A stretch of DNA of 64,000 nucleotides from Eledone cirrhosa (GCA_964016885.1 OZ024742.1:12364181-12428180), one strand, 5' to 3'. Counted from the stretch's first letter, positions 50,055 through 61,414 are shown. Program-made: numbers and translations. Notes: a model not told the origin generated them from the sequence alone.

Positions 50055-50102
50055 AATAAAAATCTTTTGATGTTGTAGACGCTCTTGTGTTCTTTATCAT
50101 AT

Positions 50103-50277
50103 ATACGGCTCTGCTCCAAAGCATAGAGCTAATTATTATGCTGCCAATACCTTAATGGGACATGGGTATACAATACCTAACTCCTATTAACCTAAGTATA
50201 TATATATATATATATATATTTCGTTTCTGAATTTGTTTAGCAAGATTCTTTATCTGAAATCGTGTGTTGAAACCGAT
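50103..50277. other. Spacer
   Basis: Short non-coding spacer with a small TA tract at 50,199-50,218. Confidence 0.6.
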
Positions 50278-50430
50278 ATTGTTATACTTTGGGAGGGTCA
50301 TGTTGCCAATAAGAAACACACGCACCAGTTGTTTCACTTCAATTTATTATAATAAATTTATAATAAATTTATAAATTTATAAATTTCTGGTTGGTTGGTT
50401 GGTTCCACAACCAGATAGTTGTTTATATAT

Positions 50431-50475
50431 AGTCATAGTTCTTTCGTCACACACTCTGTGACCTCTTCAGTGACT
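50431..50475 (-). ncRNA. Hammerhead ribozyme motif, left arm
   Basis: Same sequence as 50,593-50,637 on the opposite strand. Core CUGAAGA and GAA intact. Confidence 0.68.
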
Positions 50476-50592
50476 GGGGATTCTTTTCTTTGTTTCTGTG
50501 CCTCTCCGTTGTTCTGTCCTACGCCATTTTGTTTCTGTGTGTGTGTTGTGACAGAACAAAGGCGAGGCACAGAAGCAAAGAAAGGAATCCCC

Positions 50593-50637
50593 AGTCACTG
50601 AAGAGGTCACAGAGTGTGTGACGAAAGAACTATGACT
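50593..50637 (+). ncRNA. Hammerhead ribozyme motif, right arm
   Basis: AGUCA-CUGAAGA-G-GUCACA-GAGUG-UGUGAC-GAA-AGAACU-A-UGACU. Stem I is 5 perfect pairs, stem II is 6 perfect pairs (with one extra G at its base), and all core residues are present. Stem III is only A-U and G-C around AA, so a dimeric fold would be needed. Confidence 0.7.
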
Positions 50638-50763
50638 ATATATAAACAACTATCTGGTTGTGGAACCAACCAACCAACCAGAAATTTATAAATTTATAAA
50701 GTGAAAGCAACTGGTGCGTGTGTTTCTTATTGGCAACATGACCCTCCCAAAGTATAACAATAT

Positions 50764-50817
50764 ATATATATATATATACAGTTATTTATATATATGTACT
50801 TATATATAATTATTTAC

Positions 50818-50859
<42 letters not shown>

Positions 50860-51045
50860 TATTACATTAACTATGACAATAGTCAGATAACTATGATATG
50901 ACTGTCATTGTAGAAGTAATGTTGGTGCTAGTACATTAGTTATGACAATAGTCAGATATATGACATGACCGCCATCCTAGAAGTAATGTTGGTCCTATTA
51001 CATTAGCTATGACAAAACTACCGATACTAGTACATATGTCAGTGT
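50764..51045. repeat. TA tracts and ~75-bp tandem repeat
   Basis: After TA tracts (to 50,857), a unit with TATGACAATAGTCAGATA and AGAAGTAATGTTGGTNCTA recurs at about 50,873, 50,940 and, in part, 51,007. No gene. Confidence 0.7.
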
Positions 51046-51908
51046 AAATATGGACTTTTTGAAATCGATGTCTGTGTGTATATGTGTGTGTATATGTGTG
51101 TGTGTATGTGTGAGTATGTGTGTGTGTTTGTGTATGTGTGCGTGTGTGTTTGTGAGTAAGTGTGTGTGTGTGTGTGTGTGCGTGTGTGAGTATGTGTGTG
51201 TGTGTATATATGTGTGTGTGTTTGTGTATGTGTGTTTGTGTATGTGTGTGTATGTGTATGTGTGTATGTATATGTGTGATTGCGCATGTGCTGTGCGTCT
51301 ATATCTATGTGTGTATCTGGATGTTTGTATGTGTTTGTATGTGTTTGCCTGTATGTGTGTGTTTCTTTGTGTGTCTGCATGTATATGCGTATCAATGTAT
51401 GTGTATATATGTGGCTGTCTCAGGGTGTTTCTGTTTTTTTCTCTGTGTATTTTTGTGTGTATATGTCTGTACGTATGTGTATAAGTGTATGTATCTGTGT
51501 GTCTATATGTATATGCGTATATATATGTGCTTATATGTGTGTGTATCCATGTGTATGTGAGTCTCTGTGTATCTATAGTGTATGTATCTGTATATATATA
51601 TATATATGTGTGTGTATGTGTATGTAAATGTGTATATATGTGTGTCTGCATGTTTCTCTCTGTGTATGTATAAGTGTATGTATCTGTACATATATGTGTG
51701 TGCCAGTGTATGTGTGGCTGCATGTGTATGTGTGTCTCTCTCTCTATATATATATATAAGTGTATGTATCTGTATGTATATATATGTATGTATGTATATA
51801 TGTTTGTGTGTCAGTGTATGTGTGTCTCTATGTATATATAAATGTATGTATGTATGTATATATATATATATATATGTGTGTCAGTGTATGTATAAGTGTA
51901 TGTAACTC

Positions 51909-51943
<35 letters not shown>

Positions 51944-51966
51944 CAGTGTATGTATAAGTGTATGTA

Positions 51967-52007
<41 letters not shown>

Positions 52008-52030
52008 ATCAGTGTATGTGTGAGTGTGTA
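51046..52030 (+). repeat. TG/TATG-rich minisatellite
   Basis: About 1 kb of TGTG/TATG sequence. Its 3' half repeats a ~75-100-bp unit with CTGTATATATAT, a TA run and GTGTGTCAGTGTATG. Long frames on both strands are compositional. Confidence 0.9.
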
Positions 52031-52180
52031 CTGTTTGTTTAGTGTCTACAGCCATTATCTCTTTTAATTTCACAGCCATTTTCCTGGTGTTGTCATCCGT
52101 TCTGCCGAGTTCCTCTAATTTCTTGCAGCAGATTACGTGTCATTTCTTCAATAAATAATACATCACTGCTTATGTCACAT
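52031..52180. other. Short unique spacer
   Basis: GC-balanced island between microsatellites. Nothing recognised. Confidence 0.5.
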
Positions 52181-52328
52181 TATATACACACACACACACA
52201 CATATATACCTACATATATATATATATATACATATATATATATGATTCGGAATAACAGAAAACAAAAACCAAACAAACGCAGGAGTAAAGTGTGTATGTA
52301 TATATATATATATGTATTTACATTACAC

Positions 52329-52362
<34 letters not shown>

Positions 52363-52432
52363 ATTTATGTATACATACATACATAAATACGTACATAGAC
52401 ACGCATACATTGACACACATTTACACTCACAC

Positions 52433-52486
<54 letters not shown>

Positions 52487-52602
52487 GTATATATTTGTGT
52501 ATGTATGTATATAGGTATTTATCTATGTATGTATGTATGTATGTATGTATGTATGTATGTATGTATGTATATATGTATATATTGTGTATATATGTATATA
52601 TG

Positions 52603-52665
<63 letters not shown>
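52181..52665. repeat. CA, TA and TATG microsatellites
   Basis: (CA)n at 52,186, TA tracts, (TACA)n at about 52,370, (TA)n at 52,434-52,482, (TATG)n at about 52,524-52,569 and (TA)n at 52,611-52,664. Confidence 0.92.
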
Positions 52666-53209
52666 TTGTATAGATAGTCTTTTATCTAGTTGGACAAGCA
52701 GAGAGAAAATATTATGAGAATAATTTGGAGAAATTGTCAGACATGATGAATTAGAAGACAAGAGAAGAGTGACATCGGATTCCTTGAATGATTCAAAGGA
52801 ATGAAAGTTTGTATGAGTGTGGGATTGAAAGAGTGATAAATAGAAAAATATTTAATAAGAGAAAATATCAGAAAAAATTGAATGGAGAGAAAAAATGGAG
52901 TTTAAATATATAAATATCTTACTAAAGAAAAGTAATTTCAAAGAAAAAAAATATCTAACTGTATTTGAAAAACGGAAATGGTTGATGGTTAAAGGCTCAA
53001 TTAACTTCACAGAAACGATTCTGTCGGACAGTTCCAATTAAATTCTGGCAGATAGTCATATTGAACGTATAGAATTGGTTATATACATAATTACATAAGA
53101 CTTTATTACTGTAATATCAGCTCTGCTTCAACAGTTAGTAGGACCAGGCCAAAATTAAGTACATTAAATGTTATAGTAATCAGTTCTAAATGCATGAGAT
53201 TTCGATATC
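52666..53209. other. AT-rich spacer
   Basis: No gene, repeat family or structured element recognised. Confidence 0.5.
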
Positions 53210-53216
53210 GGTTGCC

Positions 53217-53285
<69 letters not shown>

Positions 53286-53412
53286 GTATATATATGGAAA
53301 TGAAGAGTGTATGATATATATATCCGTTCAGATCTAGCAGTCAAAACGGCCGGAGCTCAGCATTCGGGGTCCTGGCTCTTTTCCTATATATATATATAAA
53401 TGAAGAGTGTAT

Positions 53413-53465
<53 letters not shown>

Positions 53466-53579
53466 CTAAACAAAAAAGAAAAGCGAACACAGACATATAC
53501 ATATGTGTTCAAATCGTAAGGGACCAGAGCTAAGTTATTTTAAGAGACTATTTTGAGTTTCTAACTCAATATATGCCTT

Positions 53580-53640
<61 letters not shown>
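53210..53640. repeat. TA-rich block with dispersed module
   Basis: An 18-22-bp TA/TG tandem at 53,217-53,300, a GAGCTC/GGGGTCC module (53,340-53,385) related to 38,196-38,236, then (TA)n at 53,412-53,463 and 53,581-53,640. ATGAAGAGTGTATGRTAT occurs twice (53,302 and 53,398). Confidence 0.75.
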
Positions 53641-53645
<5 letters not shown>

Positions 53646-53882
53646 GACGTAAATAAGAAAGTTATGAAAATTGACTTACTTACTAAAATTTCACTCCAAC
53701 TAATTAGTTTCTGTAAGGGGATAAATACAGTTATGTGATACCTGTAGAGAAGCGTTACGTCATCAGGAAGTCTATTCTCAGCTAAGCCACCAGGCAATGC
53801 AGGGACACTGGAAGCTTATATAACAATGGAGTGAAATTTTAGTAAGTCAATTTTCATAACTTTCTTATTTACGTCTTTCATA
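53640..53882. mobile_element. Fold-back with ~55-60-bp arms and internal hammerhead
   Basis: Arms at 53,640-53,697 and 53,827-53,882 are reverse complements (TGAAAGACGTAAATAAGAAA at the outer end). The ~130-bp interior holds a minus-strand hammerhead. It lies 270 bp upstream of a PLE endonuclease fragment. Confidence 0.78.
53694..53772 (-). ncRNA. Hammerhead-like motif with long stem II
   Basis: CUUC-CUGAUGA-(C)GUAA ... UUAC(A)-GAA-ACUAAUUAGU-U-GGAG. Stem I is 4 pairs, the stem II base is 4 pairs with a large internal loop, and stem III is ACUA/UAGU. Core residues are intact and the cleavage base is U. Confidence 0.55.
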
Positions 53883-54146
53883 TAATTGTTCTGCATTCCC
53901 CTGCATAGAACTACAAAGTTACTAAGACAAAACATATATATCTGCTAGCGTAGGTATGCATCTGTATACATATGTCGGTAGATATATTAATTCTTTATAA
54001 TCTTCTCCAAATTATTTGTTGAGCAAAATTTGCCAAATTACTACAGTGACTGATAGTAGTGGCTAGGCTCTGTCTTAATAGCACCCCCACGCCAAGCTGG
54101 TTAACCTCAGTGTCACGTGATTAATTCTTTTGAATTTGCCACTTGA
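53883..54146. other. Spacer
   Basis: Non-coding; may include PLE-derived sequence too diverged to read. Confidence 0.4.
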
Positions 54147-54611
54147 CCACTTAAAATTTCTTACTCTACGACTCATATCCTTGCACATAACATCACAGCT
54201 TCAAATTTAGCTAAACTACCTAGCCGTAGGAACACGTGCAACCCTGTAGTTAGTACGAACTGTAATTGTAGGAATCGGGTTGACTGCCCCCTATCCGGGA
54301 AATGCCTCTCTAGTAGCATTGTTTACAAATGTAAGGTTGAAACACGCACGTCCCGTGGGGCCTACATATGGTTAACCGCCAATAGATTCAAGCAGCGTCT
54401 TTACATGCATACCCATTCTTTTCGTTACACTTTAAGAAGGAATATGACGTCACTTTCAGCTTATATCTGGAGTCTAAAGGACAACCACACCCAATATAAG
54501 TTACACTGGGAGATCCTGGTTAGGGCTAGATTGTATAACGGAAATAAAAACCATGTGACCTCTGCGCCGCTGAGTGCCTGGAAATACTCTACGCCACAGA
54601 CCACATCTTAA
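54147..54611 (+). pseudogene. PLE GIY-YIG endonuclease fragment
   Basis: A frame open from about 54,165 to TAA 54,609-54,611 encodes ASNLAKLPSRRNTCNP, the Cys cluster CNCRNRVDCPLSGKC, then SSIVYKC and AYIWLTANRFKQRLYMH, ending YKLHWEILVRARLYNGNKN. This is the PLE linker and GIY-YIG domain. The Gly expected in the second box (YIG) is Trp here, which should abolish nuclease activity. The RT is absent. It is clearly different from the PLE at 34.5 kb, so at least two PLE lineages are present. Confidence 0.85.
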
Positions 54612-55081
54612 CTAAAAATCTGAGGCAATTTCGGCTTGTAATTGCACAAACTTTCCTGTATTACAGCCCCACATTATACCCTAACGGATAGTACGAACTA
54701 TACGCGGATATTTTACGTCTTGATGTGGTAGCTAAGTATATGTTATGTTTATACCATTACTTATTTGTATAGGTAAGTATATATTACCTGTATGTTTTGT
54801 GAAGGTACGTATACTTTCTCGTACGTATATTTGATTGTACATGTTATGGCGTATATATTATATATTCTGGTACATATGCTTTGGTTATGTGTATACTGGA
54901 GTTTTGCGTCTGTGTGTGTATGCGGGTTCGTACGTATGTAGGGTGTGTGTATATGTGTACTTTGAGTTTCGGTTGACGTACGTCTCCAAACATATGTGTA
55001 TTTATATGTAGGTATGTGTGTGCGCTTGTCATATACGTACTTATTTATTTATATACGCTTATTTAATTATATGTATACACG

Positions 55082-55157
<76 letters not shown>

Positions 55158-55617
55158 AATATATATTCTTATGTGTATTTGGTGTATACATTCGTATGCG
55201 TGCGGGTACAGGCGTTGCGTGGGTTCTGTATGTGCGTGCGGATTTTTTTTGTGTACGTGCGTGTATTTGTATACCTATGGCGAGTGTTTTCGCGTATGCT
55301 TGTGTATATACGTATATGGATGCGTGTATGTAATTATTTAATTTCAATTACCTCTGTAACTTATTTACTTTATTCTTAACTCTGTTAGCCGAGAATCATT
55401 CGGTTTCCGAGTTAGAATTTTAGTCTCCGACTTCAGTTATACCGTTTACGTGGTTTTGTCTTTGCGTGCAATTGTTCTCCCCACTCCACATATGACGTAT
55501 TATCTTCGTTTTTTCCCTTCATTGCCAGAGAACGTCTCTATGAACCACCTAATGTAATAATAGTCTACGACTTCTATTATACCCTAAACGTGATTTTGTC
55601 TTTGCGTGTAATTGTTT
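54612..55617. other. Microsatellite-rich spacer
   Basis: GTAT-rich sequence to 55,060, (CA)n at 55,080-55,100, (TA)n at 55,101-55,154, TG-rich sequence to 55,330, then unique sequence in which ATTGTTCTCCCCACTCCA and ATTGTTTTTCACCGCTCC mark two diverged tandem copies of a ~140-bp segment. No gene. Confidence 0.6.
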
Positions 55618-55828
55618 TTCACCGCTCCAAATAATTGTTTCTACTTTAGGCACAAGGCCAGTAATTAACCAGTGCATTACTGGTACTTTATTTTATCGAC
55701 CCCGTAAGGATGAAAGGCAAAGTCAACCTCGGCGGGATTTGAACTCAGATCGTAAAGGGACGTAACTATGCTGGAAAGCGTGGCGTCCGACCCTCTACTG
55801 ATACTGCCAATTCACCGCTCCAAATAAT
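55618..55828 (-). mobile_element. tRNA-derived cephalopod SINE with 18-bp TSD
   Basis: Body 55,636-55,810 on the minus strand matches the SINE at 3.6 kb. Perfect copies of TTCACCGCTCCAAATAAT flank it at 55,618-55,635 and 55,811-55,828. It inserted into one copy of a short local tandem repeat. Confidence 0.92.
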
Positions 55829-56024
55829 GACGTATTATATTCGTTTTTTCCTGTTCTTTGCCAGGGAACGTTTCCACGAACCAAAGTATCGTCTTCCTGT
55901 CTTCCTCCAGTTGCAATGTTTTTTTGAAATATTCACTCCTGCGTTCACAGATTGACTTTGTTAGTTTCAGAAGATCCCGTAAAGGGTGAAAGCAGCGATT
56001 CTTTGCTTAAACTTTTATTTGTTA

Positions 56025-56089
<65 letters not shown>

Positions 56090-56312
56090 CAACTAGAAAT
56101 TGCTTAACATATAAATAAACATGAATAATCACAAGAGATATTTTTTACAAGTGTGTAAGCACACATAGCTAGGTAGGTAACTAAATAAATGTAACTAGAA
56201 CATCAAAAATAGATACCTTATAATATGATTAATCTTCCCTGTATATATTCCTTTCTGGCATGACAGCCATAATTTTGATTTAGATTAAATTCATTTTGAT
56301 TTATCTTAATTT

Positions 56313-56384
<72 letters not shown>

Positions 56385-56454
56385 AGTGTATGGTATATAT
56401 ATACGGGTGCGTGACTTCGCACGTTTACCGACACCGGACTTGTCCTTTTTATAT
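55829..56454. other. Spacer with TA tracts
   Basis: AT-rich spacer with (TA)n at 56,032-56,088 and 56,317-56,381. An ATAAGAGTGTATGGTATA motif at 56,380 resembles the one at 53,398. Confidence 0.6.
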
Positions 56455-56491
56455 TCCTCCGAAGAAGAGATTTTGTCTCGAAATATGAGGA
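56455..56491 (+). ncRNA. Degenerate hammerhead-like motif
   Basis: UCCU-CCGAAGA-A-GAGA-UUUUG-UCUC-GAA-AUAU-G-AGGA. Stems I (4 bp) and II (4 bp) pair perfectly, but core U4 is C and position 17 is G, so it should be inactive. Confidence 0.4.
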
Positions 56492-57285
56492 CAGATAAAT
56501 ACATAAGGTAATACATAATATCTTGTTTCGTCTTATTTTCTTGTTCGTCCATTTCGCAAGTTGTCGCCTTCAAACTTTACATTTATATATATATAAATTA
56601 CAGAATAATCAAAATTATGTTAAAAACATTTTATTGCTGACAATCGTTTCTTCCAAACTTTTGTTTGGGAACATCGGAGCACTAGCAAAGTTTAGACATA
56701 TAATTAACCTCCTATTCCACAGAACAATTATAAAGATACGTAGATGTTAGTGTTTTCATTAACAGTGTCATATTTAAAGAGTGAAGATGATGTGGTCAGT
56801 ATCAGTGGATGCGACAAAGATTATAAAAGAATAATACAACAATTATAGATGAATTAAAGAAGAAAGTTACTCGAAAAATGAGGACATTAGCGGTACATAG
56901 GCAAATGTATAGAAAGAGTGCAGATGTGTTAGGCATGTACATAATAACCAAGTAAGAAGCAAGCAATGGTACTGGGCATATATATCACAGAATGGCATAG
57001 GTATCACATAATACAATACAGGTATAAAAGCATATTAAGCAGGCAGAGATGCTTGGGTATGAAAAGCAGTTTCTATCAAGTTTATGGTGGATATAATGTG
57101 GTAATTGTTCCGATAATGTTCAATTGTGTATGTGTTGTGAGTATTAATGTAAAGGGCTTCCTTTCCATTACATTGGTTATATTTTAGTAAATGTTTATCA
57201 GTAGCTACAACTATGGATTCTATATTGGTCCTATTACAATCTTATCAAGGGTTCGAGTTGTTCTGGAGTGATCTGTTTAATTTCA
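56492..57285. other. Spacer without recognisable gene
   Basis: AT-rich sequence; short frames without family features. Confidence 0.5.
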
Positions 57286-57410
<125 letters not shown>

Positions 57411-57458
57411 AGAGTATTGAAGTTTGCTTGAAGCATTGTGGAATAACAGGTAAATATC

Positions 57459-58099
57459 TTTAAGTCGTTTGGAAGCCTCGACAATGCAAATGGGTAAATC
57501 TCCGGGTAACAAGATCCGGTGGTGGAGAGAGAGATGTAAGTGGGTGTACGTTGGGATGCGTGGTGTGTATAAGACGTGTAGAAGAATGAAGGAAAGAGTA
57601 TAAAGGATAAAATTAAAATAACAACACGACTGAGAGTTACCTTGGGAGAGATTTAATTGTCCTTATATATTTCGGATTCACATCCATCAACTGGGGGTTT
57701 TTTCCGGGGCGGGGGAAAGGTTGTCTGTCGGAAAGGTGCGAAACGCGTCCTCCGCTGTTTGTTGTTTTGAATATCAAATATCGATAATCAAAACAACAAA
57801 CAGCGGAGGACGCGTTTCGCACCTTTCCGACAGACAACCTTTCCCCCGCCCCAGAAAAAACCCCAGTTGATGGATGTGAATCCGAAATATATAGGGACAA
57901 TTAAATCTCTAAAAAGGTAACTCTCTCTCGTGTTGTTATTTTTATTTTATCCTTTATACTCTTTCCTTCATTCTTCTACACGTCTTATACACACCACGCA
58001 TCCCAACGTACACCCACTTACATCTCTCTCTCCACCACCGGATCTTGTTACCCGGAGATTTACCCGTTTGCATTGTCGAGGCTTCCAAACGACTTAAAG
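57459..58099. mobile_element. 641-bp fold-back element
   Basis: Arms 57,459-57,770 and 57,788-58,099 are reverse complements of about 312 bp with few mismatches, around a 17-bp loop. Both arms are unusually GC-rich in the middle (GGCGGGGGAAAG). A hammerhead-like GAUGUGAAUCCGAAAUAUAU lies in each arm (right arm at about 57,874-57,893), but the CUGANGA half is UUGAUG, so it is at best a relic. Confidence 0.85.
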
Positions 58100-58296
58100 T
58101 TATATATATATATATATATTAGAAAGTGAACAACACAAATATAACTACTCCATTACCAAAAGTTTCTGGATCACAGACGATAATAATAAAATATACGTCT
58201 GGATATATAATTAAATAGCTCTGTTCTATACATAGAGCACTCTTTTTTCCTTTGCTTTTCCTTCGGAATTACCTAACACACACACACACACATATA

Positions 58297-58354
<58 letters not shown>

Positions 58355-58746
58355 TCTAACAAGGTTCTGTCAACATTGTACGCCTATAAAAAACTGGCTT
58401 AACTAACACTCTCTCTACTTTGGTCGACTCACGTCCATCCTGGAGTAAATATATGAGGAAAAGTGATTTAGCTCTGACCATCGCAGTATTTGTCAATGAC
58501 TACATGCTACAAAACGTCCTTCCTTTACATGTTACGGTGGGATTGAACGAGATTTGTCTCAATGACAAGTCATGAAAAATCTTTATTTTTTGCCGAAAAT
58601 CAAACCTGATCAATAAAGAGTTTTTATTTCATACATAGTCGATATAGAATTACACTGTCTTTGTTCACGATAGCTCGTGACCTGGGAAAGTTAGAGCTAG
58701 TATAGTTAGCATTCCCAACAACTCCATTGGAATTCTGTTGTAGGTC
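58100..58746. other. Spacer with CA/TA tract
   Basis: (CA)n and (TA)n at 58,277-58,352; otherwise unique-looking sequence without a gene. Confidence 0.55.
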
Positions 58747-59781
58747 TATATATACACATGGTGTTAATATATATACATGATGTTAAGATATATACATGGT
58801 GTTAAAATATATACATGGTGTTAAGATATATACATGGTGTTAAGATATATACATAGTGTTAATATATACATGGTGTTAAGATATACACATGGTGTTAATA
58901 TATACACATAGTGTTAATATATATACATGATGTTAAGATATATACATGGTGTTAATATATACACATGGTGTTAATATATATTCATGATGTTAAGATATAT
59001 ACATGGTGTTAAAATATATACATGGTGTTAAGATATATACATGGTGTTAATATATACATGGTGTTAAGATATATACATGGTGTTAATATATACACATGGT
59101 GTTAATATATATACATGGTGTTAATATATACATGGTGTTAAGATATACACATGGTGTTAATATATACACATGGTGTTAATATATATACATGATGTTAAGT
59201 TATACACATGGTGTTAATATATACACATGGTGTTAATATATACACATGGTGTTAATATATATACATGATGTTAAGATATATACATGATGTTAAGATATAC
59301 ACATGGTGTTAATATATACATGGTGTTAAGATATATACATGGTGTTAAGATATATACATGGTGTTAAGATATACACATGGTGTTAATATATACATGGTGT
59401 TAAGATATATACATGGTGTTAACATATACACATGGTGGGTGCTGGCCTTGTGCCTAAAGTAGAAACAATATATACATGGTGTTAAGATATACATGGTATT
59501 AATATACATGGTGTTAATATATATACATGATGTTAAGATATACACATGGTGTTAAGATATACATGGTGTTAATATATATACATGGTGTTAATATATATAC
59601 ATGGTGTTAATATATACACATGGTGTTAAGATATATACATGGTGTTAAGATATATACATGGTGTTAAGATATACATGGTGTTAATATATACACATAGTGT
59701 TAATATATATACATGGTGTTAATATATACACATGGTGTTAAGATATATACATGGTGTTAAGATATACACATTGTGTTACCT
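58747..59781 (+). repeat. ~1-kb minisatellite, ATACATGGTGTTAA-type unit
   Basis: More than 50 copies of a 15-19-bp unit (TATATACATGGTGTTAAGA, with TATACACATGGTGTTAAT variants). The unit alternates between two lengths, with GATATA or ATATATA linkers. It is interrupted once, by a SINE tail fragment at 59,441-59,472. Confidence 0.95.
59441..59472 (+). mobile_element. SINE 3' tail fragment inside minisatellite
   Basis: GCTGGCCTTGTGCCTAAAGT and the following AGAAACAAT are the end of the cephalopod SINE. It abuts minisatellite units on both sides with no SINE body. Confidence 0.8.
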
Positions 59782-60339
59782 TTTCAACATATTGTATTTT
59801 AAAAAGCTCAGGAATTCTTCTCGTTTGAGCACATTATTTACAGGGAATGGCGAGGGTCTATGGCTCCGTTAATTTATCGTGATATTTCGCTCCTTATGAC
59901 AGTGTTTCCGATCACTCTGTTTGGTTGAGCACACTTCTCTGAGTGGTTTTGGGCTGCCTTTTCTAGCAGCTCGTCCCTCAGAGGCCACTGGTTCACTGCC
60001 CTTAAACACACTGTGACTTCTCTCTCCCACGTGTAGCTGGACAGTCACTTTTAAAATTCTCTTAGTGTTGTCTGAAATGTATAGCCTTACACACGCTGAG
60101 GAACCGGGGTTATTCCATTTCTGTCAACAACTTACTGGCGAAACAGATCTCTCTGGATTTGTACGTGTGTTATATAGTTATAGAGGTATTTATTTACGCT
60201 TTCATTTATATTTTTAATTATCGTGTCTATATTCTGCCTTTCATAGGTTATAGATTCCATACACTGGTGGTTTTTCCCTGTTTTATTGATAGCGCACTGT
60301 ATATCTCTCTCTGGTGTGTTACCTTTTCAACATATTGTA
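59772..60339. repeat. 518-bp segment between 25-bp direct repeats
   Basis: TGTGTTACCTTTTCAACATA plus five more bases occurs identically at 59,772-59,796 and 60,315-60,339. The 518 bp between is mixed in composition, without an obvious frame, ORF or terminal inverted repeat. It could be an insertion with a long target-site duplication. Confidence 0.7.
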
Positions 60340-60374
60340 ATATATATATATATATATATATATTTACTATATAA

Positions 60375-60530
60375 ATGGCTTCTACATGACTAGAACTGTT
60401 TCATTCGGAGGAAATCATCTGGAAAGCCGACTGTCAATGTAATATGGTGGTATTTATACATTTTCCGGTGGTAGGAGAGGGTGGTGATTGGGATGGGTGG
60501 AGGTGATTGGTTGAGAGATTTAAAGAATGG
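60375..60530 (-). mobile_element. Left member of an inverted pair (with 61,415-61,570)
   Basis: Minus-strand copy of the ~155-bp element seen at 61,415-61,570, with CACCACCCTCTCC and TAAATACCACCATATTACAT followed by a hammerhead. The pair is about 0.9 kb apart and faces head-out. Confidence 0.8.
60377..60428 (-). ncRNA. Hammerhead-like motif (core variant)
   Basis: GGCUUUC-CAGAUGA-UUUCCUCCGAAU-GAA-ACAGUUCUAGUCAUGU-A-GAAGCC. Stem I pairs with one extra U. Core U4 is A, so it is likely inactive. Relative to the 61.5-kb copy, stem I changes U.G to C-G at one position, keeping the pair. Confidence 0.55.
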
Positions 60531-60761
60531 GGATTCTGTAAAAAAGTATATTTAGAGAAAAATACATAGTGATACAAAGGCAAAAGTAAATTGACGCTAT
60601 GTATCTATAGACAAACACAGACTGTTGTTGTCATTGGTACAAGAGGGATGGAGAAATAGGTGGTAGACAGAATACTTCAATAACTTTCTAAAATACCTTC
60701 AGCGAATAAAAATATTGTACTACCTAGTGATAGAAAAGGAAAGGGGTCTAAAAACATCTGA
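60531..60761. other. Spacer
   Basis: No gene or repeat recognised. Confidence 0.5.
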
Positions 60762-60850
60762 CTGGTAAAATGACAGGTCAGTCAATCATATTGGTGGACT
60801 CCCTACAGCCTCGGCGGACAGAATAGAGAAGGCGTTTCCCCGGAGGACTC
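60762..60850 (-). pseudogene. RT C-terminal remnant (short)
   Basis: An 89-bp match to the end of the remnant at 29,386-29,478 (GTCAGTCAATCATATTGGTG, CGGCGGACAGAAT, AAGGCGTTTCCCCGGAGGA). Minus-strand sense. It is the tail of the same unidentified RT family. Confidence 0.6.
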
Positions 60851-60951
60851 AAGGTTCATTTATTCCACGAAAAGGGTTTTCATTGAGTGGTAATATTAAA
60901 ATGCTCTGCTAAAGGAAGGTGAGATCTGCCAAAATGGTCAGGTGTCTACAA

Positions 60952-61414
<463 letters not shown>

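Larger units (their letters stand above)
49909..50102. mobile_element. Near-perfect 194-bp fold-back with hammerhead-like arms
   Basis: Arms of about 88 bp (49,909-49,996 and 50,014-50,102) around a short loop CCCCTTTTATAG. Each arm contains a hammerhead-like motif. It resembles a MITE by shape but lacks obvious transposase-type ends, and the ribozyme content points to a PLE- or retrozyme-derived pair. Confidence 0.8.
50278..50763. mobile_element. 486-bp fold-back carrying hammerheads on both arms
   Basis: Arms 50,278-50,518 and 50,551-50,763 are reverse complements around a ~30-bp loop. The left arm has an extra AATTTATAAT-type stretch. Each arm has an identical, well-formed hammerhead and a (GGTT)n/(AACC)n run. 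TA tracts flank the right end. Confidence 0.85.
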
